Assembly: GCA_964527565.1 (NCBI GenBank)
Contig: CAZGOY010000031.1
Span: forward strand, 1-40,534
Origin: JAGXQV01 sp964527565
Lineage (GTDB): Bacteria; Pseudomonadota; Gammaproteobacteria; Burkholderiales; Sulfuricellaceae
Reading direction: 5' to 3'
Length of the DNA stretch: 40,534 nucleotides
Positions within the stretch are counted from its first letter, which is position 1. Each line of letters starts with the position of its first letter. Below the pieces are notes generated by a model. It was given only the letters and a program-made list of their open reading frames with translations, did not search any database and was not told where the DNA came from. A program made the position numbers and the translations under genes. This document shows, in pieces, positions 33,449 through 40,534 of this stretch.

Positions 33449-33506
33449 GTAGGAGCGACCTCCCGGTCGCGAACCGCTGAATTCGCGACCAGGAGGTCGC
33501 TCCTAC
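33449..33506. repeat. Short REP-type inverted repeat
   Basis: GTAGGAGCGACCTCCCGGTC then GCGAA, and its inverted counterpart ending CTCCTAC, pair over about 25 bp with a short loop. It shares the GTAGGAGCG start with the four long repeats but has different inner stems (CGACCTCCCGGTCG), so it is a separate subtype. It lies between the Cache receptor stop and the STAS start and could act as a bidirectional terminator. Confidence 0.8.
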
Positions 33507-33531
33507 GAGCCGTCGTTTCAGGTTGACACTG

Positions 33532-35238
33532 CTAGGCGTGGAAGCGGCTGACCGCTTCTTCCAGCGATTGCGCCAGACTTTCCAGTTGTTGCGACTGTGC
33601 GGCGATTTCGTGCGCGGCTACGCTGTTTTCTTCGGTCATGCGCGCAATTTTTTCCACGTTTTGCGCCACCTGGTTGCTGGCGGCGCTCTGCTCGCGCAGG
33701 GCGGTCGAAATATCGCTGACGGCGGCGATCACTTGCCTTGCGCCATCGTGGATCTGGATCATCGATTCGCCGGCGCGGTTGGCCATGTTCACGCCATCGT
33801 TTACCCGTGAGCTGCCTTCCTGCATGCTGGCTACTGCCTGCTGGGTTCCGTTCTGGATGCTGCCGATCATGCCGGTAATTTCCTCGGTCGAGCGGGTGGT
33901 GCGTTCAGCCAGCTTCCTCACTTCGTCCGCTACCACCGCGAAACCGCGCCCCTGCTCGCCGGCGCGTGCCGCTTCAATGGCGGCGTTGAGCGCCAGCAGA
34001 TTGGTCTGGTCGGCAATATCCTTGATGACGCTGACAATGGCTGAAATCTGCTTGGAATGCTCTCCCAGTTCCATGATGAAATGCGAGGAATGCGTGACCG
34101 AATCGGCAATTTTGCTCATTTCTGCGGCGGCGCCATGTACCACTTCCCCGCCCTGGGAAGCCAGTTCGCCCGCTTTGCGGGCAATGTTGTTGGTTTCCTG
34201 GGAACTGTCGGCGACATGCTCGATGCTGGTTGTCACCTCTTCCACGGCGGCTGCCATCGCGGATGCCGCATCGCTTTGCGTTTGCGAACTGAGCGCTACG
34301 CGGTGCGAGGATTCGGAAAGCCGGGCCGCCGCCTGCATGACGCCGCGCGAGTTGGAAACCACCCGCTGGATGATGTCCTGGAAGCTGGCGATCATCTGGT
34401 TGAAGGATTGCCCGATGCGGCCGATTTCATCCCCCGAGGAAACGCCGACGCGCTGCGACAGATCGTGGGTGGACTGGATGGTGGCCATGGCTTTTTCCAG
34501 TTCGCCCAAAGGGCGCGTGATGCCGCGGATCACCATTGCCAGGAAGATGCCGATCAGCGTGGCGATCACGGCGATGATGCCGATCGACCATGCCGCGTGA
34601 TTCCAGAAAACCGCATCCACGTCATCCAGATAAATGCCGCTGCCGATCACCCAGTTCCAGCCGTCGAATTTTTTGACGTAGGACAGTTTTTCAAAAAGCT
34701 CCTTGGTTACGCCGCCGCCGGGCACGGGTTTGGGCCAGTCGTAGGTGACGAAACCGTGCCCTGCCTTGACGGACACTTCGTTGAAGGCAACGAAGAGGTT
34801 TTTCTTGCCGTTGGTGCGGACGACCGGCCCGTCGATGCCTTCCTGCATGGAGGTGGCGCAGTTGAATTTTTCGGCATCCAGCACATTGCCGTCCAGCGCC
34901 GGTACGGTCGGGTGCATCACCATCTTCGGCACCGGCGCGCCCAGATCGTTGATCCAGAAATATTCCTTGTTGTCGTAACGCAGCGCCTTGATTGCGGACA
35001 GTACGGATTTCTTGGCTTCTTCCTCCGTCATCATGCCGTGCCTGGCCATGTCCTGATAATGGGACAGCACGCCATGCGCCGCCTCGACCAGATGACGGGT
35101 TTTGACCTTGCGGTCTTCGAGCATGGTGGCTCTTTCGCTTTGCAGGACGTAGGCGGCAATGATGACCATGCCGGTCAGGGCGGCGACCATGATCGCCAGC
35201 AGGCGGGTTTTGATGCTGATGCTTGTGCCGGTCTTCAT
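33532..35238 (-). CDS. Chemoreceptor with periplasmic single Cache domain
   Basis: From ATG at 35238 (MKTGTSISIKTRLLAIMVAA), with GGAGA 10 bases upstream, the protein is 568 aa; the ATG at 35253 is the alternative. The signal-anchor helix is at 11–30. The periplasmic domain (about 35–185) is sCache_2-like: RHLVEAAHGVLSHYQDMARH, KEYFWINDLGAPVPKMVMHP and WNWVIGSGIYLDDVD. A second helix (AAWSIGIIAVIATLIGIFLA), HAMP and a full MCP domain (IEAARAGEQGRGFAVVADEV) follow. No CheR pentapeptide. sCache_2 receptors often bind small carboxylates, but the ligand here is unknown. It has its own upstream promoter-like sequence and terminator boundary, so it may be expressed separately. Confidence 0.93.
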   Translation of the reverse strand: MKTGTSISIKTRLLAIMVAALTGMVIIAAYVLQSERATMLEDRKVKTRHLVEAAHGVLSHYQDMARHGMMTEEEAKKSVLSAIKALRYDNKEYFWINDLGAPVPKMVMHPTVPALDGNVLDAEKFNCATSMQEGIDGPVVRTNGKKNLFVAFNEVSVKAGHGFVTYDWPKPVPGGGVTKELFEKLSYVKKFDGWNWVIGSGIYLDDVDAVFWNHAAWSIGIIAVIATLIGIFLAMVIRGITRPLGELEKAMATIQSTHDLSQRVGVSSGDEIGRIGQSFNQMIASFQDIIQRVVSNSRGVMQAAARLSESSHRVALSSQTQSDAASAMAAAVEEVTTSIEHVADSSQETNNIARKAGELASQGGEVVHGAAAEMSKIADSVTHSSHFIMELGEHSKQISAIVSVIKDIADQTNLLALNAAIEAARAGEQGRGFAVVADEVRKLAERTTRSTEEITGMIGSIQNGTQQAVASMQEGSSRVNDGVNMANRAGESMIQIHDGARQVIAAVSDISTALREQSAASNQVAQNVEKIARMTEENSVAAHEIAAQSQQLESLAQSLEEAVSRFHA

Positions 35239-35287
35239 CAGTTTGTTCTCCATGCGCGTGGAAGAGGGGAGGGGGCGTCGGGGCGGA

Positions 35288-35293
35288 ATTATA
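35288..35293 (-). promoter_or_regulatory. Candidate −10 box upstream of the Cache receptor
   Basis: A perfect TATAAT on the minus strand, 35–50 bp before the candidate starts. A TTGACA at 35325–35330 is 31 bp away, too far for a standard pair, and the sequence at the correct −35 distance is weak. An A-tract lies between. Confidence 0.4.
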
Positions 35294-35370
35294 GGCTGAA
35301 ATCCGGCAGGTCTTGTATTTTTTTTGTCAAAAAAAGTGTAATAAATCCACCTTATTGCAGATGGCGGGCG

Positions 35371-35398
35371 AAATAAAAGAGCGGGCATCTGCCCGCTC
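35371..35398 (-). terminator. Rho-independent terminator of the diguanylate cyclase gene
   Basis: On the minus strand GAGCGGGCA-GA-TGCCCGCTC is followed by TTTTATTT, 39 bp past the stop codon at 35438. A 9-bp GC-rich stem with a U-tract is a strong intrinsic terminator and separates the cyclase from the Cache receptor gene. Confidence 0.8.
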
Positions 35399-35437
35399 CT
35401 TTTCTACCAGTGTCCCCCCATATTTAGGGGCAGCCCA

Positions 35438-37303
35438 TCAATAAATTTCCTTGTTGTCCGCCCACATGTCCTTGTTGAAGCGCACCACGCGGTTGCGGCC
35501 GTCTTCCTTGGCGCGGTAGAGCGCCACGTCGGCGTACTTGACGGCCTGCCAGAAGGTGTCGCTGTCGGTGGGGAATTCGGAGATGCCGATGGAAATGGTT
35601 TTTTGCAGCACGGTGCCGCTGACCTGCACCTTCAGTTCCGCCACCGCGGCGCGGATTTTTTCCGCCACATTGTCGGCATCCTGGCCGGTGGTGTCCTGCA
35701 GAATGATGAGGAATTCCTCGCCGCCGTAGCGGATCACCAGGTCGGAAGCGCGCACCGCCTGCATCAGCACCTTGGAGAGCGCCTTCAGCACGGCGTCGCC
35801 GGCATCGTGCCCATGCTTGTCGTTGACCATCTTGAAGTAATCGAGGTCGAGCATGAGGATGGATAGCTGCGATTTGCGGCGCTGGCTGGCTGCCACCAGG
35901 GTCTGGACGTATTCTTCCAGGAAGCGGCGGTTGTGCAGCCCGGTCATGGCGTCGCGCAGGTTGGATTCGCGCAGGGTGTCCATCAGGCGCTTGGCTTCCA
36001 GCACCGGCGCGGTTTCGCGCAGGTAGATGTTGATGAAGGGGATGTACATCTGCATCAGGTTTTTCTCGTCCTCGCTGCCGACTACCTGGAGGATGCTGCC
36101 GACCGTACCGGACTGGATGATGGGGATGCAGATGTGGCTCATCGGCCCGCATTCGCTGGGCGGCATGAAGGCATTGCAGATGCCGGGGGTTTCCACCGAG
36201 TTGATGAGATGGCCGGTGCGGCGCGCGCGGCAGGCACCCGAGCGCATCAGGATTTCCGGGTCGCACCAGCGGCAGCTGGCATTCTCTTCGCCATCGACGA
36301 TGACCGGGATCATCTGGTTGTTGTTGGTGCCGACCTCGTAAATCGAATACTGGCTGAAGGAAAAATCGTCGCGCATCAGGATCGACAGGCGCCGGTAGAT
36401 TTCGGCACGGGTTTCGTCTTCCTCGATGGCCTGCTTGAAATGCGCGGCCTTGATGAGGCCTTCGACCATTTCCACCGTGGTGGTCAGCAGATTGTAGCCG
36501 GAAGCCGGCGCGTGCTTGATGAGTTGCGCGACATTGTTGCCCATGGTGGTCAGGCCGTCGTGGAGGAACAGCATGAGGCGGTTGAGGTCTTCGGCGATCT
36601 GGCCGATTTCGTCGTTGGTGCGGCGCGCGATATGGGCGCGGAAGTCACCGTGGATGGCGCGCTGCACGGCGTTTTCCACATCGTTGGCAGTGACCGACAG
36701 GGGCATCAGCAAACGGCGCAGGAACAGCATGGCGACCAGGATCGACAGCGCCACTGCCCCCACCACGAAGCCGATGGTCAGCAGGGCGTTGCTGCGCAGT
36801 TGCGAAATCGACATGGTCAGCGTCACCGCACCCAGCACCGAGCCTTGCGGAACCTGATGGCATTGCAGGCAGTTGGGGTTGCCGGCATTGGTGGCGGCGA
36901 AGGGGATAGTGCCACGGAAGACGGTATCCCCGTTCACCTCGACCACCTCATAGAAAGGCTGGCCGCTTTTCAGCACTTGCTGTTCCAACTCGTCGGCGGC
37001 CTGTTCCTGCTGCAATCCCTTGCCAAACTGTTGTTCCACCAGCGGACCGCGTACCACGCGCGCTGTTTTCAAACCCTGCACCTCGGCCAGGCGCGAGAGG
37101 AACTGGCCGCGCTTGTCGATCACGCCGTTGATCATTGCCTCGGTCAGGCTGACGCGCACGATTTCAGCGGAGGTGCGGATGTGCTCCTGCGTCGACTGGA
37201 TGGAGAAGTGCCGGAAGGACAGCAGGCTGACGACCAGCAGGATGGTAATGGTGACGGTGGCGAGCGCGATGAAGAACCAGTTGATCTTGTTGTTGAGTTT
37301 CAT
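35438..37303 (-). CDS. Membrane diguanylate cyclase with periplasmic CxxCH motif and Cys-rich GAF-like region
   Basis: A 621-aa protein. Membrane helices at 10–30 and 172–195 enclose a periplasmic domain with the haem c motif CLQCH (145–149). HAMP (about 197–250) follows. A cytoplasmic GAF-like region (about 285–435) contains six cysteines, C344, C347, C358, C376, C385 and C392, within 49 residues, suggesting a metal or Fe–S site. The GGDEF domain has GGEEF at 527–531, an active variant, and an I-site RASD (518–521) five residues before it. It should make c-di-GMP in response to redox or ligand cues. A terminator follows, and AAGGG precedes the ATG. Confidence 0.93.
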   Translation of the reverse strand: MKLNNKINWFFIALATVTITILLVVSLLSFRHFSIQSTQEHIRTSAEIVRVSLTEAMINGVIDKRGQFLSRLAEVQGLKTARVVRGPLVEQQFGKGLQQEQAADELEQQVLKSGQPFYEVVEVNGDTVFRGTIPFAATNAGNPNCLQCHQVPQGSVLGAVTLTMSISQLRSNALLTIGFVVGAVALSILVAMLFLRRLLMPLSVTANDVENAVQRAIHGDFRAHIARRTNDEIGQIAEDLNRLMLFLHDGLTTMGNNVAQLIKHAPASGYNLLTTTVEMVEGLIKAAHFKQAIEEDETRAEIYRRLSILMRDDFSFSQYSIYEVGTNNNQMIPVIVDGEENASCRWCDPEILMRSGACRARRTGHLINSVETPGICNAFMPPSECGPMSHICIPIIQSGTVGSILQVVGSEDEKNLMQMYIPFINIYLRETAPVLEAKRLMDTLRESNLRDAMTGLHNRRFLEEYVQTLVAASQRRKSQLSILMLDLDYFKMVNDKHGHDAGDAVLKALSKVLMQAVRASDLVIRYGGEEFLIILQDTTGQDADNVAEKIRAAVAELKVQVSGTVLQKTISIGISEFPTDSDTFWQAVKYADVALYRAKEDGRNRVVRFNKDMWADNKEIY

Positions 37304-37369
37304 ACTTTTATTACCCTTTTTTCAGTAGGGGCGAATTTATTGCAAAAGGAGCGGGAGGGCAAGAAAAAT

Positions 37370-38512
37370 TCAGCATTTTGGCGCAATTTTCAGGAACGCG
37401 TCCTGGCAGCGGGATTCGAGGGCGGCCATGGCCAGCGGCAGGATCAGGGTGAGCATGCCACCCACTACCAGCAGCAGCGAGGGGATGAGAAAAAGCAGGA
37501 CGGTGCGGTCGTCAACCCGTTTCTGCAAGGTTTCGGCGTGGCCGGGTTCGAGGGCGGACAGGCGCGGCTGGCGGGGGTGATGGTACACCGTGACGGCGGA
37601 ACCCGCAGGGAAACGCCGGACGATGTCGTCGGACAATTGCTTCTGCTCATCCGCTTCGTAGGCAAAGTGCAGCCTTTGTCCTTCAAACGATTTTCCGTTG
37701 ACGGTATAGGAATAGAGGATGAAGGCGCGATACGCGGCAACCTGTCGCTTGCCGCGCGTAACGGTTGTCGCGCGCGTTTCGGAGGCCAGCACCACGCCGG
37801 AAGCGCCCGGCCAGCGCTGGCTGGCTTGGGCGTTTTGCAGCCGTTCCTGGAGTTCAAGCGTTTCCAGGCCGGTGAATCCCGTCATCAAACCGGTGACAAG
37901 CAGGCTGCCGGTCATCACCGCAAGCTTGATGAATCCGGTGCTACGCGCCAGTTGCATGCGCAAGGATTCCGCCGTGACGGTCCGGGTGACCAGCAGCTTG
38001 CGTCCGAGCAGCGCCAGCCGCAAGTTTCCGGCATCCGGCCAAAGCAGTCCTTCGCCCCCCGCGCGCGGCGGGATGCTGAAACTGTCGAGCGCCGCCACTT
38101 CCCGGCGTGATTCGGTAAAGTCGCCTGCGTGCTGGTGAAGTATCAGCAGGGGAAGCGGGTTTTTCGCCTGACGCTTTTGGCACTCCGGAATTTCCACCTG
38201 GCAGGGAAGCGGCTCCCGGCGCGCCGTCAATGCCGCCGCTTCGGCGTCAAATGCCGCTTCCGCGCGGCGCCAAGAGAGCAGCGCACGCAGGAGGAGCGCC
38301 ACGCCGGACAGGGACAGGCCGATACCCAGCCAGACGGCAGCGGCCAAGGGAAAAGCATTCTCGAATCCAGACAGTTGCCATACCTGGAAAAGGATCAATC
38401 CGCCGGTCATGACCATGCCTCCGGCGGCCAGCCAGAACAGCACGGACAGCCATCTTCGCCTTGTCCGTAATGCTTGCGCGGCAAGCCGTTGTGGCGTGGC
38501 GGGGGGATTCAT
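37370..38512 (-). CDS. DUF3592-family membrane protein
   Basis: A 380-aa protein with two N-terminal helices (LSVLFWLAAGGMVMTGGLIL and FPLAAAVWLGIGLSLSGVAL), a middle helix near 218 (LAVMTGSLLVTGLMTGFTGL) and a C-terminal helix (VLLFLIPSLLLVVGGMLTLI). The region 265–330 (YRAFILYSYTVNGKSFEGQR then FPAGSAVTVYHHPRQPRLSA) is the DUF3592 signature. The function of the family is not established. The neighbours give no clue: it lies between the cyclase and a toxin–antitoxin patch. Confidence 0.8.
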   Translation of the reverse strand: MNPPATPQRLAAQALRTRRRWLSVLFWLAAGGMVMTGGLILFQVWQLSGFENAFPLAAAVWLGIGLSLSGVALLLRALLSWRRAEAAFDAEAAALTARREPLPCQVEIPECQKRQAKNPLPLLILHQHAGDFTESRREVAALDSFSIPPRAGGEGLLWPDAGNLRLALLGRKLLVTRTVTAESLRMQLARSTGFIKLAVMTGSLLVTGLMTGFTGLETLELQERLQNAQASQRWPGASGVVLASETRATTVTRGKRQVAAYRAFILYSYTVNGKSFEGQRLHFAYEADEQKQLSDDIVRRFPAGSAVTVYHHPRQPRLSALEPGHAETLQKRVDDRTVLLFLIPSLLLVVGGMLTLILPLAMAALESRCQDAFLKIAPKC

Positions 38513-38521
38513 TCGTATTCC

Positions 38522-38824
38522 TCAACGGTTAAAATAGGCACGCGCTTGGTGCAATACACGCGCGACCCGAACCCGTTCTGCTTCAATGCGATAGATGATT
38601 GTATAGGGAAATCGGGAGACCACCGCCTCGCGCGTACCGGCTGGCCCAGGGCGATGTACCAGCCCCAGACGGGCAATACGCCGCGCTTGTGATGTGATTG
38701 TTTCGATTGCCTGTTCTGCAACGGGAAAAGGGGCCGCAGCGAGATAGTAATCGTAGATGCGGTCGAGGTCGGCCAGCGCACGCCGTGACCAATCAAGCTG
38801 CCTGTTTTTCCCTGCGGTTGGCAT
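38522..38824 (-). CDS. RelE/ParE-family toxin
   Basis: A 100-aa protein from the ATG at 38824, MPTAGKNRQLDWSRRALADL then DRIYDYYLAAAPFPVAEQAI. The ParE pattern continues with GLVHRPGPAGTREAVVSRFP, YTIIYRIEAERVRVARVLH and ends ARAYFNR. ParE-type toxins act on DNA gyrase, RelE-type on mRNA; the sequence looks more ParE-like, but this is not settled. The gene overlaps the antitoxin by 32 bp. Confidence 0.88.
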   Translation of the reverse strand: MPTAGKNRQLDWSRRALADLDRIYDYYLAAAPFPVAEQAIETITSQARRIARLGLVHRPGPAGTREAVVSRFPYTIIYRIEAERVRVARVLHQARAYFNR

Positions 38825-38981
38825 GTTGTCTGAAGCGGGCGTCGAAATGACGCTGCAATTCCGCATCATCAAGCAGTTGGCCGGCCTCGATATCAGCCAG
38901 GCCAAGGCGAATCTGCTCCTCGCGCCAAGCGGCGAATTCGGCATGGTTCTCGGTATTGGCAGTCTTGCGGGTGGGTTTCAT
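38793..38981 (-). CDS. Antitoxin partner of the ParE-type toxin
   Basis: A 62-aa charged protein, MKPTRKTANTENHAEFAAWR then EEQIRLGLADIEAGQLLDDA. The segment GLADIEAGQLLDDAEL followed by RHFDAR is typical of the small antitoxins found before ParE toxins. It precedes and overlaps the toxin gene, the usual type II order. Confidence 0.82.
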   Translation of the reverse strand: MKPTRKTANTENHAEFAAWREEQIRLGLADIEAGQLLDDAELQRHFDARFRQHANRREKQAA

Positions 38982-39083
38982 GTGGCTTTCTCGTCATGCA
39001 TTCCCGATAGGGGCATCCTAGCACCCGGCAACAATTATCGCCAATCCCGCTTTTTCTTCAGCTCGCGCAATCCCTGCAGTAAA

Positions 39084-39314
39084 TCAGGCGCACCCGATAG
39101 CGCGCCGCGCAGCCTGCATGACCTCCTCATGAGTGCGACCCACGACGGTGCCGGTGGAAAGCTCTTGATCGCGTCGAATGGCATCATGCACAGCCTTTTG
39201 TTCGTCGGTATTGGACAAATCGGCGCCGATGCTCTGCCACAACTCTTGGGCGAGCATCACTCGCTCCGAAAGCGGAAGTGCCATTGCTTCAGTGGTGAGT
39301 TGTTGGCTAATCAT
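39084..39314 (-). CDS. Addiction-module antitoxin (putative addiction module component type), unpaired
   Basis: From ATG at 39314 (MISQQLTTEAMALPLSERVM) the protein is 76 aa. The segment ALPLSERVMLAQELWQSIG is the hallmark of the small antitoxins of the 'putative addiction module component' family (PF09720 type), which normally precede a RelE-type toxin. No toxin frame follows: only about 100 bp separate it from the ParE antitoxin. It is therefore either orphaned or its toxin was deleted. Confidence 0.8.
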   Translation of the reverse strand: MISQQLTTEAMALPLSERVMLAQELWQSIGADLSNTDEQKAVHDAIRRDQELSTGTVVGRTHEEVMQAARRAIGCA

Positions 39315-39435
39315 GGCTAAAGTGAGGTTCCCTCGGTTTTTCGTCTTCCAACGAGTGGATTTCATGCTGCCCGTTTTTCAGTAAAAGGGGCTAGGCACAT
39401 TTCCCGCTCCCGCGTTTTTTGGGGTTTCGGCTTGC

Positions 39436-39457
39436 TGCGCCCTCGGTGGGTTGAGGG
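39436..39457 (+). repeat. 22-bp direct repeat, left copy, beside hicB
   Basis: TGCGCCCTCGGTGGGTTGAG followed by GG occurs here and at 40193–40214, bracketing the hicAB locus. Confidence 0.8.
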
Positions 39458-39458
39458 G

Positions 39459-39872
39459 CTACGTCACGCGCACCTCGATATGCCGCCCCAGCGCGCGGGC
39501 AGCTGCTTCGATCTGGTCGAAGCGTGAGGCATGGGAGAGGTCGAACAGTCGGTCCACCTGCGGCAGATGCCAACCCAGGCGGCGGGCCAGATCGGTCTTG
39601 CGTAACCCCTGTTCGGTCATCGCCTGATACACCCCAAGCTTGGCGCATTCCAGCGCGGAAGGGCACACCGTGGGACGGCCCGCAGCGGGAGACGGCACGG
39701 GAAGCGGCTTGCGTGCCTCAACATAAAACGACAGGCCGGTTTCCAGCGCATCCACGGCCTGCAACAGTGCTTCGTCCTCATCCATGCCGAAGGTGATAGC
39801 CTCGGGCACATCCGGGAAAGTCACCAGCACGGTACCCGTGTCGGGGGTCAGGATTACGGGGTAATCAAACAT
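39459..39872 (-). CDS. hicB: HicB-family antitoxin
   Basis: From ATG at 39872 (MFDYPVILTPDTGTVLVTFP) with GAGAGG upstream, the protein is 137 aa. The N-terminal partial RNase H-like fold has DVPEAITFGMDEDEALLQAV and DALETGLSFYVEARKPLPVP. A C-terminal helix-turn-helix (LRKTDLARRLGWHLPQVDRL) provides DNA binding. The frame extends upstream over hicA but that is its shadow. HicB would neutralise HicA and repress the operon; its toxin gene is broken here. Confidence 0.9.
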   Translation of the reverse strand: MFDYPVILTPDTGTVLVTFPDVPEAITFGMDEDEALLQAVDALETGLSFYVEARKPLPVPSPAAGRPTVCPSALECAKLGVYQAMTEQGLRKTDLARRLGWHLPQVDRLFDLSHASRFDQIEAAARALGRHIEVRVT

Positions 39873-39883
39873 GGTCACACCTC

Positions 39884-40063
39884 TCACTTCAAGCCAAGCT
39901 GACGCTTGATCGCGGCTTCCAGCCCTTTGCCCAATTCCGCAGTGCCGTGCATGGGTAGGGCAGACTGGCGGCCATTCAGGAAAACTTTCAGATGCGAGCC
40001 TTTGCCCGGCGCGAAGCGTGCGCCTTGTTACTCCAGCCATTTCCTCATCTGTTTCGAGTTCAT
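39884..40063 (-). pseudogene. hicA: hicA toxin with premature stop codon
   Basis: The frame ATG (40063) to TGA (39884) encodes MNSKQMRKWLE, then TAA at 40028–40030, then QGARFAPGKGSHLKVFLNGR followed by QSALPMHGTAELGKGLEAAI and KRQLGLK. Apart from the stop at codon 12 this is a full-length HicA (59 aa) with the catalytic His in GKGSHLKV. One base change (for example AAA or GAA to TAA) would explain it. It lies 11 bp upstream of hicB. Restart at a later codon would lose the first β/α elements, so the toxin is probably inactive. Confidence 0.88.
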
Positions 40064-40150
40064 GATGCGAACACTAAACACTTCTGTTGCGAAATTCAAG
40101 GGGGAAAAGGAAGAATAAGTCGGCGCTGGCAGGACGGCACCGTAGGCGGC

Positions 40151-40185
40151 AAAACCCCCGTAGCCTGGTGAGCGACGGGGGTTTT
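40151..40185. terminator. Bidirectional terminator-like hairpin
   Basis: AAAACCCCCGT (40151–40161) pairs with ACGGGGGTTTT (40175–40185) around a 13-base loop. A GC stem closed by A:T runs on both sides suits termination in either direction, though a longer U-tract is lacking. Confidence 0.65.
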
Positions 40186-40192
40186 GGGTTGT

Positions 40193-40214
40193 TGCGCCCT
40201 CGGTGGGTTGAGGG
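40193..40214 (+). repeat. 22-bp direct repeat, right copy
   Basis: Identical to 39436–39457 and directly follows the hairpin at 40151–40185. The two copies bracket hicAB. Confidence 0.8.
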
Positions 40215-40278
40215 TCAGGAGCCAGTTAAATGACCCTGGTCCCTTTGACCTACACCAGGGTAAAATGTGCTGCGGACG

Positions 40279-40317
40279 CACGCCTCTGCAAACCCTGATC
40301 GCTGGAAAGGAGGCGTG
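40279..40317. repeat. 8-bp inverted repeat
   Basis: CACGCCTC (40279–40286) and GAGGCGTG (40310–40317) form a stem with a 23-base loop. No gene was recognised around it; together with the next inverted repeat it suggests structured or mobile-element DNA. Confidence 0.45.
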
Positions 40318-40344
40318 GAACGAGAAAGTCACCAACCTGAATTT

Positions 40345-40387
40345 GATCTGACAATCAGGCGCCGTCAAAACGGGGAACTGTCAGATC
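40345..40387. repeat. 9-bp inverted repeat
   Basis: GATCTGACA (40345–40353) and TGTCAGATC (40379–40387) are perfect inverted copies with a 25-base loop. The surrounding DNA to the window end shows no convincing gene. Confidence 0.5.
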
Positions 40388-40479
40388 GGGTCGCGACTTC
40401 TACACCTAATAGCCAGCCTCAGATGACAGGCGACAGATCGCATCTTGTCTGTGGAAAAATGCTCCAGTATGTCAAAATG

Positions 40480-40534
40480 CTAGCAGCCTGTCGGACTTCG
40501 CCATTTCGGCAGACGGTTTTTTGATGCGCGGTGC
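40480..40534. mobile_element. Possible insertion-sequence end
   Basis: GCTAGCAGCCTGTCGGACTT near 40481 resembles the terminal sequence of some proteobacterial insertion sequences (a GTCCGACAGGCTGCTAG-type end) that I recall without being able to confirm. No transposase frame is visible before the window ends. Confidence 0.25.

Noticed and set aside
39000..39130. Small 31-aa minus-strand frame (MRRSCRLRGALSGAPDLLQG, then LRELKKKRDWR) overlapping the PF09720-type antitoxin end
   Set aside because: It is too short and has no clear family; it might be a toxin leftover but I could not support that.
40267..40524. 85-aa plus-strand frame at the right edge
   Set aside because: No motif, no convincing codon pattern, and it spans two inverted repeats.
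1..40534. CRISPR array
   Set aside because: No regularly spaced short direct repeats were seen; the repeats present are palindromic REP-type elements or isolated pairs.
1..40534. Flagellar sigma-28 promoters before the che genes
   Set aside because: GCCGATAA-type boxes were seen only inside coding sequence, with no matching TAAA half upstream of a gene start.

Overview
The window looks like a betaproteobacterial chromosome, perhaps a Nitrosomonadales/Gallionellaceae-type freshwater chemolithotroph. The evidence is high GC, the recR–ybaB–dnaX block followed by a small 4.5S RNA and tRNA-His, many chemoreceptors with Aer-type PAS domains, and haem-binding redox sensors. The genus is an inference and cannot be fixed from sequence reading alone.

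Layout: (1) 1–8141, minus strand: a chemotaxis block with a chemoreceptor cut by the left edge, a 1015-aa PAS/NIT chemoreceptor, CheA, CheY and a short membrane chemoreceptor. The last carries a CheZ-like DxxxQ motif. (2) 8193–11781: a divergent membrane histidine kinase, a small helix-turn-helix regulator and a soluble PDC-like sensor protein. (3) 11788–15268: housekeeping genes recR, ybaB, dnaX, 4.5S RNA, tRNA-His and ybaN. (4) 15345–20024: a decayed accessory region. It holds a brnT toxin gene with a large internal deletion beside an intact antitoxin, a truncated cyclophilin, two transposase remnants, two unknown membrane proteins, a PIN/RHH toxin–antitoxin operon and an AAA ATPase flanked by 38-bp direct repeats. 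(5) 20025–37303, minus strand: a second signalling block with a GGDEF–EAL protein, a haem-type histidine kinase, CheB, CheD, CheR, CheW, a 925-aa chemoreceptor, a second CheA, a STAS protein, a Cache chemoreceptor and a haem-type diguanylate cyclase. (6) 37370–40534: a DUF3592 membrane protein and a toxin–antitoxin patch (ParE-type pair, an unpaired antitoxin, hicB with a hicA broken by a stop codon), then repeat-rich DNA that may approach an insertion sequence.

The two chemotaxis blocks complement each other. CheR, CheB, CheD and CheW occur only in block 5 and CheY only in block 1, while each block has its own CheA and receptors. No separate cheZ is visible. The receptors and kinases sense intracellular redox or ligands (PAS), nitrate/nitrite (NIT), small periplasmic ligands (Cache) and periplasmic redox state (CxxCH proteins). 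Two cyclic-di-GMP enzymes sit beside them, and CheA2 has two segments resembling the MshEN c-di-GMP-binding motif, so the locus may join taxis to c-di-GMP control.

A family of long inverted repeats (about 130 bp, four copies) lies between genes of the minus-strand operons. The arms have covarying bases, so they probably act as RNA hairpins.
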